64,000 nt of DNA. It comes from Alphaproteobacteria bacterium. GTDB lineage: Bacteria; Pseudomonadota; Alphaproteobacteria; Micavibrionales; Micavibrionaceae. Below the pieces are notes generated by a model. The model saw only the letters and a program-made list of their open reading frames with translations. It was not told where the DNA came from and searched no databases. The translations under genes were made by a program, and so were the position numbers. Numbering within the stretch: the stretch's first letter is position 1; each line of letters opens with the position of its first letter. The DNA lies in assembly GCA_030427385.1 (NCBI GenBank), contig JAUHWR010000001.1, positions 372,001 to 436,000 of the forward strand, in the 5' to 3' direction. Shown here piece by piece: positions 52,657-64,000 of the stretch.

Positions 52657-54759
52657 ATGTCTGAAACACTAACAGAAAGTCAAATTGAAAAGCTTGCTCA
52701 GAGTGTATCTTATCATTCTGCTGGTGAAACTTATGGGACAGGTCATTTAAGAGATTTTGGTGCTGATACAACAAGAACTGACATTATAGATAACATTAAG
52801 CAGATGCTTAATGATCCGAATACGCGTTTCTTTCAAAATACAAATGATGATCCAAAAGCTGGAGGGACTGTTTTTTTCTTTAATCAAGATTCAAAAAGTA
52901 TTCTTATTTTTAATCCTAATCAGCTTAATGATCCAAAATTCGATCAAGCAGGTAAGGTCTTAAATGACGCTGATAATTTTGCTGGAACATTTTTAAAGTC
53001 GTTTGCAACCAATGAAGATGGAATGCCCATTTCTCGAAACACTGGTCGTTTACTTTCAGAAGGGCAGGCTAACAGAGCGTTTAAGGGAGATGTAAATAAT
53101 TTTCTTAAACAAACTGCGGGAATTGAAGGCGTACCTAAAGATCAAATTCCCGTTAAGACAATTGGGGAAAGTGATGATTGGGCAAAACAGATATCTCAAT
53201 ATGATGATGCGATTAGCGAAGGCCTTGAAAAAGGTGTTGCCCGCATCGAAGCAGGTGATTTTAAGAACGCTGCACCAGATCTAAAAAAAGGCGGTGCTGC
53301 ACTTGATCTTGCCGATGGCGCGAAAGAGATTTCCGATCTGGCAAAAGCAGGGCGTCTGGGGGTGAACATTACGGGTGCGGGCTTTGTTATTGGTGCCGCC
53401 AGTCTGTTGTTGATGGAGAAGGCACATGCGGGGCAACGTGACCTGGCGGATGATCTGAAAGACGCCGGCATTATTGATGAAGAAGCGCACCAGGCATATC
53501 TGGAGCTGAATAAAGATACAGAAAATATGCTCTATGGTGATTTGGCGCTCAGCACGGCAGACCCGACCGGAGCATCTATTGTCATCACCGCGGCGGTTGA
53601 AAAAGAAGCCCACGATAATTTTAAAGACTGGGCGGATGAGCACGCACCGGCCCTGTCTCAGGAACATTTCGAAGCCCTTTCGATGAGTATTTTTTCAGGC
53701 AAGTCCGCCCGCGCCGATATGCTGTGGGAGGCCAAAGACCATCTGCCTTCAACTACGGAGGGGCAGCCGGAATTTTTGCACAGGTCTATTGAACTCACAA
53801 ATCTCCATAATGAAGTGCGAGGTATTGGATATAGTCATGCGGCGGGCACAATCTACAATGCTGCGAACCCTATTGTTGGTTCTTTTGTCGGGAATATGAC
53901 GCGTAGTGATTTATCAGAAGCTGTAAATGCGGCGAAAGATTTAGGCATAGATATTGAGGTTAGCCGTGTAAGTCCAGCCCTAACAATTTACAATTTGAAT
54001 AAAGCAGTTTCAGAAGAACTAGCAGGGGAGTTGGATACACAATTTGGTAATCCAGAACAAACAGCGCAACTACTTGGACTTGTTCCAATTGATGACCGCA
54101 TGGAATATGTGCGCAGGTTAGCCGCTTCTGAAAACGATCCTGCACAAATGGCGCAAGATCATCCGGAAATCGCAGCATATGTTCAAGCTTACGATGAATC
54201 TTGGACGGGTTGGGACTGGACGATGAGTGAAGATAACCCTCTGAAAGAAAATCCTGATCTGTTGAATAATTATATTATTGAAAGAACAGCGGGCTCTGAT
54301 AGTCTGCATACTCATTTAGATCATTCCCCAGAAGATTTTTCTTTTTCACCAACTGAAATAATTAATACGCTTGGAATAAACGGCCCAGATGCTGATCTGG
54401 ATATCACGCCGGAAGATTTAAAGCTGGAAGCAACAGAGCCCTATATGCGAGCGGCCATTCCGCTGGAAAATATGCGTTTTGGAATTGAAAATGATGCTGT
54501 GGAAATGCGCGATATGTGGAATTCATTTGGTGATCCGCAAATAGGACAGTCAATCATTGGTCTGGCAGATAAGCGCTTTCCTGAAGAAATGGGCGAGCTT
54601 AGAATAGAAGCTGCAGAGAGAGTTCGCCAGCAAGAGTTCTTAAAGCAATATGAGCGCGAACAATCCATGCGCCCAAATGCAGGTATGCCAATTGAAATGG
54701 ACCCAACACAACGTATGATGAACGGTCCTTCTATGGGTGGAATGTCTGGTATGGCCTAA
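52657..54759 (+). CDS. Intact class-1 toxin-like protein, predicted N-terminal toxin tip
   Basis: The ATG at 52657 matches the starts of the two class-1 remnants. Of 700 residues, the first 110 or so have the pattern of BECR-type RNase toxins: HS...YGTGHLRDFG, NIKQMLNDPNTRFF, TVFFFNQDSKSILIFNPNQL. Residues 170-350 are Ala-rich and helical with one hydrophobic stretch (233-252), and the rest is acidic, Met-rich at the end (MMNGPSMGGMSGMA). DNA of the first 0.5 kb is clearly more AT-rich than the next 0.6 kb, suggesting a tip joined to a conserved body. No signal peptide is present. The toxin role is inferred; no named family is claimed. Confidence 0.7.
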   Translation: MSETLTESQIEKLAQSVSYHSAGETYGTGHLRDFGADTTRTDIIDNIKQMLNDPNTRFFQNTNDDPKAGGTVFFFNQDSKSILIFNPNQLNDPKFDQAGKVLNDADNFAGTFLKSFATNEDGMPISRNTGRLLSEGQANRAFKGDVNNFLKQTAGIEGVPKDQIPVKTIGESDDWAKQISQYDDAISEGLEKGVARIEAGDFKNAAPDLKKGGAALDLADGAKEISDLAKAGRLGVNITGAGFVIGAASLLLMEKAHAGQRDLADDLKDAGIIDEEAHQAYLELNKDTENMLYGDLALSTADPTGASIVITAAVEKEAHDNFKDWADEHAPALSQEHFEALSMSIFSGKSARADMLWEAKDHLPSTTEGQPEFLHRSIELTNLHNEVRGIGYSHAAGTIYNAANPIVGSFVGNMTRSDLSEAVNAAKDLGIDIEVSRVSPALTIYNLNKAVSEELAGELDTQFGNPEQTAQLLGLVPIDDRMEYVRRLAASENDPAQMAQDHPEIAAYVQAYDESWTGWDWTMSEDNPLKENPDLLNNYIIERTAGSDSLHTHLDHSPEDFSFSPTEIINTLGINGPDADLDITPEDLKLEATEPYMRAAIPLENMRFGIENDAVEMRDMWNSFGDPQIGQSIIGLADKRFPEEMGELRIEAAERVRQQEFLKQYEREQSMRPNAGMPIEMDPTQRMMNGPSMGGMSGMA

Positions 54760-55239
54760 TTGATCTAATTAGGATTAAAACTTATTTTCTGTCTAAAATT
54801 GCCCAAGAATACAAAATAAAGTACCTATTTTAGAATGATACGCGAAATTCAAACATTCTTTATGTCTGGCACTGGCGCGGCCATTTTGCGTTTTAGCTCA
54901 TGATTGATATTGGCGGCCTGTGCCTACCTGCTTGGTTTGAAGGAAATTTTGTCCAAGGTCTATTTATATTGGGGTTCGCAATTGTGGCAATTGTAGGTGT
55001 ATTTTCCCATGGGCAACAAAAAAACTTGCCGGCTCTGAAATTGCCCTATTATTGATGTTTGGAGGGGGCGGGAACGACACTTGCCTCTTTATCAGCAACT
55101 AAACTCTGTAAGTCAAATGGGCCATTGCTTACGTATGCGCCATTTTTGATGCTATCGCTTTAATATTTTAAGCCGTATTATTACTCTTGAAATCAAACAC
55201 AGAAACTTGCGTTTTGCTGTATTCGGTTCGTTTTTAAAC
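54760..55239. other. Gene-poor stretch before the tRNA fragment
   Basis: No gene can be supported with confidence. A 51-codon frame at 54900-55055 encodes one hydrophobic helix (GLFILGFAIVAIVGVFSHG) but has no ribosome site and may be a decayed membrane gene. The remainder is AT-rich. Confidence 0.5.
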
Positions 55240-55284
55240 TGGTTGCGGGAGTAGGATTTGAACCTACGACCTTCAGGTTATGAG
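55240..55284 (-). other. 3' fragment of initiator tRNA-fMet, putative attachment site
   Basis: Read on the minus strand the 45 bases run from the anticodon loop (CTCATAACC) through anticodon-stem strand, variable loop, T-arm (GGTTCAAATCC) and acceptor strand to CCA. The D-arm and 5' acceptor strand are absent; what precedes the loop (CCCC) cannot form the tRNA. This is the typical distal att site left by a tyrosine integrase that uses the 3' half of a tRNA gene. Its open side faces higher coordinates, so the element lies to the right. Confidence 0.85.
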
Positions 55285-55400
55285 GGGGATTCTGACAATT
55301 AGCCACAACACACAAAAACAAAATACAACAAACAAATCAAATGGTTAGCAGAAAAATGCTTTTGCCGTAATTCGTGGTTTATTGTCCCTTTTTGTTTCCA

Positions 55401-55429
55401 ACTGTCCCGCCAGTGTCCCTTGGGACAGT
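55401..55429. repeat. TGTCCC inverted repeat near the island end
   Basis: ACTGTCCC (55401-55408) is inverted as GGGACAGT (55422-55429), with further TGTCCC copies at 55384 and 55415. Such repeats beside an att site may be binding sites for the integrase or excisionase. The rest of 55285-55592 holds no gene. Confidence 0.5.
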
Positions 55430-55592
55430 GGATCGCCGTTAATATTAACCCCCGAAAAATAGAATTTTGGGCATTATATCACCCAAAAACCTGCAGAGCT
55501 AAAGAAGTAAGGGGCTTTAATACCCGCTTTACAGGAAGCCCGGAATGCTTGCGTCAAATAACAAGATGACTGATTTCGTCAGAAAATACATC

Positions 55593-59116
<3,524 letters not shown>

Positions 59117-59122
59117 TTATTC

Positions 59123-60148
59123 TTAATGAACGTGTTCGGCACCGGCTTTTAAAATATCGGCCTTGATAATGAAGCTGCCTTCGCTGACATATTCTTGTCC
59201 TGCTTTGAGGCCGCTTTTGATCTCAATATATTCACCGTCGCTCATACCGGTTTGCACAGGCATTTGTTCGTAAGAGTTGCCATCCTTCACAAATACGACT
59301 GTCTGATTTTCCATCGTTTGCAGGGCGGAAGCGCGAACGGCCAGATTGACCTGTTTTTCTGAAACCGCTACGTCGCCCTCAACAGTCATGCCGGGCCGCC
59401 ATAGCCCGTTTTCATTGGATAACGGTACGATAGCCACCAGCGTTTGACTTAAAGCATCTGCGGTCGGAAACAGCATATCAATTTTGGCCGCGCCCATTTT
59501 ACCTTCGTCCAATGTATGAACACGGACGCTCTGGCCGGATTTCACCATGTCCGCATCTTTGGGAAATACATGGAATTTCGCCCACACATTCGATAAATCG
59601 GCAACCGTGAATAATGGCTCGCCGTTTGCCACATCACCAAGATTGGTATTGCGTTCGAGAATAACGCCTTTGATCGGGGCGGTGACACTATAATCTTTCA
59701 GGCTTTCATTGCTTTCAATGACCGCCAAAACCTGCCCTTTTTCAACCGTTTCTCCCAAATTGACTTTGACGCTGCGGACGATGCCAGGAAAACGCGCCCG
59801 CACATGGGCTTGTGTGTTCTGGTTAATAACAATGCGTCCCGTCAGCGGTATAACATTGCCGATTTTAGCGGAGGCCGCTTTCTCCGTTTTTACGCCTGCA
59901 TTTTTAGCCGCATCCGGCGCAATCTCGGTCTTGCCTTCCTCATGCTCTCCGTGTTCATCGTGATCGTCCGTTTCTTCACCATGATCGTTATGCTCATGTC
60001 CATCATCATGGCCGTGGCCTTCGGCTTCGTCGTGCTGTTCGTGGTTTTCCTCATGGGCGTGATCGCCATGATCTTGCGCCAAAGTATTTTGTACGGGCCA
60101 TGATAAAAGAGCCAGCGCCATTAAAAATATAAATACGTTTTGTTTCAT
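59123..60148 (-). CDS. czcB: Heavy-metal RND periplasmic adaptor, CzcB-like
   Basis: A signal peptide (1-24) is followed by a 50-residue His/Asp/Glu-rich stretch with about 13 His, likely a metal-binding sponge. Membrane-fusion domains then follow: lipoyl halves around VRSVKVNLGETVEKGQVLAV and the counterpart GVILERNTNLGDVANGEPLF, then a beta-barrel and membrane-proximal part. The 341-residue length is compact for the family. It lies between czcC and czcA in the operon. Confidence 0.92.
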   Translation of the reverse strand: MKQNVFIFLMALALLSWPVQNTLAQDHGDHAHEENHEQHDEAEGHGHDDGHEHNDHGEETDDHDEHGEHEEGKTEIAPDAAKNAGVKTEKAASAKIGNVIPLTGRIVINQNTQAHVRARFPGIVRSVKVNLGETVEKGQVLAVIESNESLKDYSVTAPIKGVILERNTNLGDVANGEPLFTVADLSNVWAKFHVFPKDADMVKSGQSVRVHTLDEGKMGAAKIDMLFPTADALSQTLVAIVPLSNENGLWRPGMTVEGDVAVSEKQVNLAVRASALQTMENQTVVFVKDGNSYEQMPVQTGMSDGEYIEIKSGLKAGQEYVSEGSFIIKADILKAGAEHVH

Positions 60149-60151
60149 AAT

Positions 60152-61426
60152 TTATTCCTCTTCATTGATGTTGAAAACCGAGGCCGCAACTGGCGCATAT
60201 TCCCCGGTCAGAATATCGATTTTTGATTTTGTTTCATGGAAGGATGCCAAAGCCTCAAGGTGGCTTTCCTGCACATCAAACAAGGTGCGCTGCGCATCCA
60301 GCAGATCGAGAAATGAAAACGCGCCCCGGTCAAAGCCTTCCTCGGCTTGGCTATAGGCTTTTTGCGCCGAGGGCAGCAATCCATCCTGATACGCCAGCAC
60401 TTCTTCCTTTGCGCTTATCAGCGTTTGCAAAAGTTCCTCGGCTTGCCGCGTCAGATTAAGGCGTTGCGCTTTCTGGTCAGATTCAGCGGCCAAAAGATTG
60501 GCTTTGGCCTCGGCAACTTTGCCCTGATTGCGATCAAAAATGTTGATCGGAATGGAGACACTTGCCAGAAACGCCGTGCCATCATCCTCGTTAAAGCGGC
60601 GCACACCCAGCCCGAAAGTCGGATCGGCCACACCATTGGCCCGTGCCAGATCAAGGGCAGAGTTTTCGCGCAACACTGAAAGCTGACTTAATGTGCTCAT
60701 CGGTGTTTGCTCCAATGCCTGCATCAAAACCTCGCGTTCCGGTACATCGGGCAGATTGCTCAAATCGGATGAAATACCGGCATCCAGCATGGACGCGCCC
60801 ATCAAGTTTGCCAGTTCGGTTTTGGCTATATCCAGTTCCTTAACGGCCTTGCGCTGCTCCACTTCCGCCGCCGAGACTTCAATATCGGCTTTGGTGTGCT
60901 GAATATCCGCAGATTTCGCTGCGCTAATGCGTTTTTTGACGGTTTCATGGGTTTTCTCCGCCAACGCGACGCGCTTCTCGGCAAGGCCCAGGCGTTCCTC
61001 TGCAATCGCCACACGCATGTAAGCGGCCTTGGTTTGAGCCAGCGTTGCCTGAATACCGGCCAAAGCTTCCTGGCTGGCCTGCTGCTTTTCAATAGAGGCA
61101 ACCTGTTCGCGCTTGGAACGCTTACCTGCAATCTCAATTTGCTGCTCAATTCCTAGTGTATATTCCGCCGCATCGAGGCCATTACGCGGGCTATCGCCGC
61201 CGAAGTTTTCCGCTTCAAATACCGCTTCGGGATTGGGCATGAGCGACTCTTGCAATCTATGACCTTCTGCGGCCATAACGCGGGCTTTATAGCTTTGCAC
61301 TTGTGGATTTTGAGCCAAAACATTAGCGTAAGCCTGTTCGAGCGTCAGGGTGTTTTGCGCCTGTGCCTGCGGCGTAAACAGCGCTGTAATTATAAACGCA
61401 AAGAGGGCGTATTTTCCTTTAAACAT
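60152..61426 (-). CDS. czcC: TolC-family outer-membrane channel, CzcC-like
   Basis: The 424-residue protein has a signal peptide ending QAQA and two long helical repeats of the TolC/OEP family (about 30-220 and 230-415), with LTLEQAYANVLAQNPQVQSY at the start and SFLDLLDAQRTLFDVQ in the second repeat. It forms the outer-membrane duct for CzcAB. It is the first structural gene of the czcCBA order, 3 bp before czcB. A hairpin terminator lies in its leader. Confidence 0.92.
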   Translation of the reverse strand: MFKGKYALFAFIITALFTPQAQAQNTLTLEQAYANVLAQNPQVQSYKARVMAAEGHRLQESLMPNPEAVFEAENFGGDSPRNGLDAAEYTLGIEQQIEIAGKRSKREQVASIEKQQASQEALAGIQATLAQTKAAYMRVAIAEERLGLAEKRVALAEKTHETVKKRISAAKSADIQHTKADIEVSAAEVEQRKAVKELDIAKTELANLMGASMLDAGISSDLSNLPDVPEREVLMQALEQTPMSTLSQLSVLRENSALDLARANGVADPTFGLGVRRFNEDDGTAFLASVSIPINIFDRNQGKVAEAKANLLAAESDQKAQRLNLTRQAEELLQTLISAKEEVLAYQDGLLPSAQKAYSQAEEGFDRGAFSFLDLLDAQRTLFDVQESHLEALASFHETKSKIDILTGEYAPVAASVFNINEEE

Positions 61427-61450
61427 TTTTGTTTCCTTGATTTTGGATAA

Positions 61451-61481
61451 TAAAAAGCAATGCGCTCAGTGATGAGCGCAT
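61451..61481 (-). terminator. Hairpin terminator/attenuator between czcI-like gene and czcC
   Basis: On the minus strand ATGCGCTCA (61481-61473) pairs with TGAGCGCAT (61468-61460) around four bases and is followed by TGCTTTTTATTA. A second hairpin, GCAGGCG/CGCCTGC (61489-61507), precedes it. Together they could reduce or regulate read-through into czcCBA. Confidence 0.75.
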
Positions 61482-61511
61482 GGAAAATGCAGGCGCACTA
61501 CGCCTGCGAAT

Positions 61512-61844
61512 TTAGGCTTTTGGGGGGCGTTTAAGACCGTAGGTCAGATCGGAGAGGTAGATTAACTCCTGACCAAGAATACGTTTTTCTTTTGCGCCAA
61601 ACAGGGCAGATAAACCGTCATGAGAATGAGAGGCTATGTGATTGTGGCAATGCACATGACAGCCGCTACAGGCTAGATCGCATCCGTCTTTGGATGAATC
61701 ATTGTCTGGCGCATTATCAGTGTCTACATGTTGTGAAGCACAAATTTCTGATGATGGGTCACAGAGCGTTTCCGCATGAGCAAGACTGGCCATCGATGTG
61801 GCCAGAAAAGCGAAAACGGATAAGATCGTTAAAATCTTGCGCAT
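61512..61844 (-). CDS. CzcI-like small Cys/His-rich periplasmic protein
   Basis: The 110-residue protein has a signal peptide ending AHA, a Cys/His cluster CDLACSGCHVHCHNH at about residues 57-71, and the ending YGLKRPPKA that is common in small genes preceding czcC. Such proteins are thought to modulate or sense periplasmic metal. It sits between the Cu+-ATPase gene (44 bp) and czcC, with terminator hairpins after it. Confidence 0.75.
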   Translation of the reverse strand: MRKILTILSVFAFLATSMASLAHAETLCDPSSEICASQHVDTDNAPDNDSSKDGCDLACSGCHVHCHNHIASHSHDGLSALFGAKEKRILGQELIYLSDLTYGLKRPPKA

Positions 61845-61888
61845 GAATGGAAACTAACACCAGTAAAGTATTTGTTCAATGAGCAAGA

Positions 61889-64000
61889 TCATATTTTAAT
61901 GATTTTCAACTTCAAAGCATTTGCGATAACGCTAACTGAACTGAGCGACATAGCTGCAGCAGCAATAATGGGCGAGAGCAGAATGCCAAAAACAGGATAC
62001 AAGACACCCGCCGCAATTGGCACACCCGCCGCGTTATATATGAACGCAAAGAACAGGTTTTGCCGGATATTATTCATGGTCGCCACAGACAGTTTACGCG
62101 CGCGGACGATGCCTATCAGATCCCCCTTAAGCAAAGTCACACCCGCGCTTTCCATGGCCACGTCCGTTCCGGTTCCCATAGCAATGCCCACATCAGCGGC
62201 GGCCAGCGCCGGAGCGTCATTGGTACCGTCTCCAGCCATAGCCACAATCTTGCCTTCGTCCTGTAACTTTTTAACAATTTTACTTTTATCCTCCGGCAGG
62301 ACTTCTGCTTCCACTTCTTCGATCTTCAGCATTCTAGCGACCGCTTCCGCTGTGCGGCGGTTATCGCCGGTCAGCATGACGATGCGGATTCCTAGTTTAT
62401 GCAGGGCATCAATAGCTTCCTTCGTGGTTTCCTTGATCGGATCGGCAATCGCCAGTATCCCGGCGGCTTTACCCTCCACAGCCATAAAGATTGCCGTTGC
62501 ACCGTCCGCGCGCAACTCATCCGCCTGCGCCGATAATGCCTGAATATCCACGCCGCGCTCTTCCATCAGCATGACATTGCCGAGTGCCACAGCCCTACCC
62601 TTAATGGTGCCGACTACGCCCTTGCCTGTCGGTGAATCAAAGTCATCCGCTTTTGCTAAATCCAGCCCCTTGTCCTTCGCTGCCATCACAATCGCATGAG
62701 CCAGCGGGTGTTCGCTGCCCTGTTCCAACGATGCGGCCAGCATCAATAACTCATCCTCGCCGAAACCTTCGGCGGCAACAATTTTTGTCACGGTTGGCTT
62801 GCCCTCGGTCAGAGTGCCGGTCTTGTCTACCACCAGCGTATCGACCTTTTCCATACGTTCCAGGCTTTCCGCGTTTTTAATCAACACGCCGCCTTGCGCG
62901 CCTTTGCCGACTCCGACCATAATCGACATGGGCGTGGCCAGTCCCAAAGCGCAGGGACAGGCAATAATTAAAACGCTAACAGCCGCAATCAGAGCATAGG
63001 TAAAAGCCGGGGCCGGGCCGAAGACCATCCAGCAAATAAAGGCAATCACGGCAACCAGTATAACAGCTGGAACGAACCACGAGGCGACAAGGTCGGCCAT
63101 ACGCTGAATCGGCGCGCGGCTGCGCTGCGCTTCCGCCACCATCTGTACGATCTGCGAGAGCATCGTATCCTTGCCCACGCGCTCGGCCTTCATGACAAAG
63201 CTTCCGGTCTGGTTCATCGTGCCGCCGATCACTTTACTATCCTGCTCTTTTTTAACAGGCATGGATTCCCCGGTGACCATAGATTCATCAACCGCACTGC
63301 TGCCCTCGGTCACAATACCGTCCAGCGGCACTTTCTCGCCGGGCCGGACGCGGAGTAAATCGCCCGCCTTAACCTGATCGAGAGGCACATCTTCATCCTC
63401 GCCGTTTGCATTGATCCGGCGCGCGGTTTTTGGCGCTAGATCAAGCAGCGCACGAATAGCGCCGCCTGTCTGTTCGCGCGCCTTTAATTCCAAGAGCTGA
63501 CCGAGCAGAACAAGCACGACAATCACCGCTGCCGCTTCAAAATAAACGGCAACAGCGCCTTCATGTCCTTTGAACGTATCGGGAAATAAGCCGGGCGCTA
63601 CCGTAGCAATCACGCTGTAAACCCACGCTACACCTGTTCCCATCGCTATAAGAGTAAACATATTCAAATTGCGGCTTTTCAGGGATTGCCATCCGCGTTC
63701 AAAAAAGGGCCATCCTGCCCATAAAACAACCGGGGTGCCAAAAGCCAGCTGTATCCAGTTTGACAGGTGCGGCCCGGTGAAATGCAGGCCGAACACATGC
63801 GCGCCCATTTCTAAAAGGAAAACAGGGAGCGTTAAAACAAGACCGATCCAGAAGCGGCGGCGGAAATCCGTCAACTCGGGGTTTTCACCTTCTTCGCCCG
63901 TAATCGTTTCCGGCTCTAAAGCCATGCCGCAAATTGGACAATTGCCAGGGCCTTCCTGCCGGATTTCCGGGTGCATAGGACAGGTATAAATCACATTTGC
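61889..64000 (-). CDS. Cu+-translocating P1B-type ATPase, 5' end outside the window
   Basis: The frame stays open to the right edge (codons Ala-Asn before the GTG at 63994), so the true start is probably outside. An N-terminal metal-binding motif TCPMHPEI...CPICGM is followed by eight spans; [10 protein letters not shown] in span 6, phosphorylation site [15 protein letters not shown] and GDGTNDAP are present. [16 protein letters not shown] and [11 protein letters not shown] carry the YN and MxxSS residues of the Cu+-specific P1B-1 group. It pumps Cu(I) out of the cytoplasm and complements the RND systems. Confidence 0.93.
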   Translation of the reverse strand, partial: ANVIYTCPMHPEIRQEGPGNCPICGMALEPETITGEEGENPELTDFRRRFWIGLVLTLPVFLLEMGAHVFGLHFTGPHLSNWIQLAFGTPVVLWAGWPFFERGWQSLKSRNLNMFTLIAMGTGVAWVYSVIATVAPGLFPDTFKGHEGAVAVYFEAAAVIVVLVLLGQLLELKAREQTGGAIRALLDLAPKTARRINANGEDEDVPLDQVKAGDLLRVRPGEKVPLDGIVTEGSSAVDESMVTGESMPVKKEQDSKVIGGTMNQTGSFVMKAERVGKDTMLSQIVQMVAEAQRSRAPIQRMADLVASWFVPAVILVAVIAFICWMVFGPAPAFTYALIAAVSVLIIACPCALGLATPMSIMVGVGKGAQGGVLIKNAESLERMEKVDTLVVDKTGTLTEGKPTVTKIVAAEGFGEDELLMLAASLEQGSEHPLAHAIVMAAKDKGLDLAKADDFDSPTGKGVVGTIKGRAVALGNVMLMEERGVDIQALSAQADELRADGATAIFMAVEGKAAGILAIADPIKETTKEAIDALHKLGIRIVMLTGDNRRTAEAVARMLKIEEVEAEVLPEDKSKIVKKLQDEGKIVAMAGDGTNDAPALAAADVGIAMGTGTDVAMESAGVTLLKGDLIGIVRARKLSVATMNNIRQNLFFAFIYNAAGVPIAAGVLYPVFGILLSPIIAAAAMSLSSVSVIANALKLKIIKI

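Noticed and set aside
55240-55284. A functional tRNA gene
   Set aside because: Only the 3' half is present; the bases before the anticodon loop cannot form the D-arm or acceptor stem.
59804-60103. Hydrophobic 99-residue frame opposite czcB
   Set aside because: It is the antisense of the His/Asp/Glu-rich stretch, which reads as Val/Met/Ile-rich sequence; no start signal supports it.

Overview
The window reads as an alphaproteobacterial chromosome. Supporting signs are an alpha-type flagellin, a PodJ-like polarity protein, a SapC-family protein, IspE of the MEP pathway, an ECF sigma factor, and several promoters of the form GGAAC-N16-CGTT, the motif of the alphaproteobacterial general stress sigma factor EcfG. 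Base composition looks moderately AT-rich up to about 55 kb and visibly GC-richer after it. No lower rank is claimed.

Layout. 1-14.3 kb is mostly housekeeping: partial flagellin, XerC, an acyl-CoA dehydrogenase, a coiled-coil HTH protein, SapC, UDP-glucose dehydrogenase, IspE, the PodJ-like protein, an HI0933-type flavoprotein, a degenerate receiver protein and an ABC-F ATPase. 14.3-19 kb is a stress-signalling block: a tiny anti-sigma-like gene and a DUF1328 gene fired divergently from one palindrome carrying two EcfG-type promoters, a CHASE3-PAS hybrid kinase, an ECF sigma factor, an OmpR-type regulator and an entericidin-like lipoprotein with its own EcfG-type promoter. 19-37 kb holds large envelope or secreted proteins: a nucleoside-hydrolase-like secreted protein, a membrane-anchored Dyp-type peroxidase in operon with a P450, a transglutaminase-like protein without the usual cysteine divergent from a PPC/VWA protein, an RTX glycosidase-like protein and an unusual ABC exporter. 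37-42 kb is a Cus-type Cu/Ag efflux operon, followed by a second RTX glycosidase-like protein and a sulfur-detoxification pair (persulfide dioxygenase-rhodanese plus DUF442).

47.6-54.8 kb is a toxin-immunity region. It starts with a polytopic membrane protein ending in a colicin-E5-like RNase domain and its presumed immunity gene. Next comes an array of small acidic immunity-like genes, each followed by a truncated 5' end of a toxin gene, ending in one intact 700-residue toxin-like gene. The pairing is consistent: each class of immunity-like gene is always followed by the same class of toxin start. The order is [immunity][toxin N-terminal tip], with displaced modules lying upstream of the intact gene. 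This is the mirror image of the known CDI/Rhs orphan-module arrangement and is the most unusual system here.

At 55,240-55,284 lies a 45-nt 3' fragment of an initiator tRNA-fMet gene (anticodon loop to CCA, minus strand) with no 5' half. This is what the distal attachment site of a tRNA-integrated element looks like. Its open end faces right, so the GC-richer metal-resistance block (DUF3147, CzcA, CzcB, CzcC, CzcI-like, Cu+-ATPase) is best read as part of a genomic island running past the right edge.
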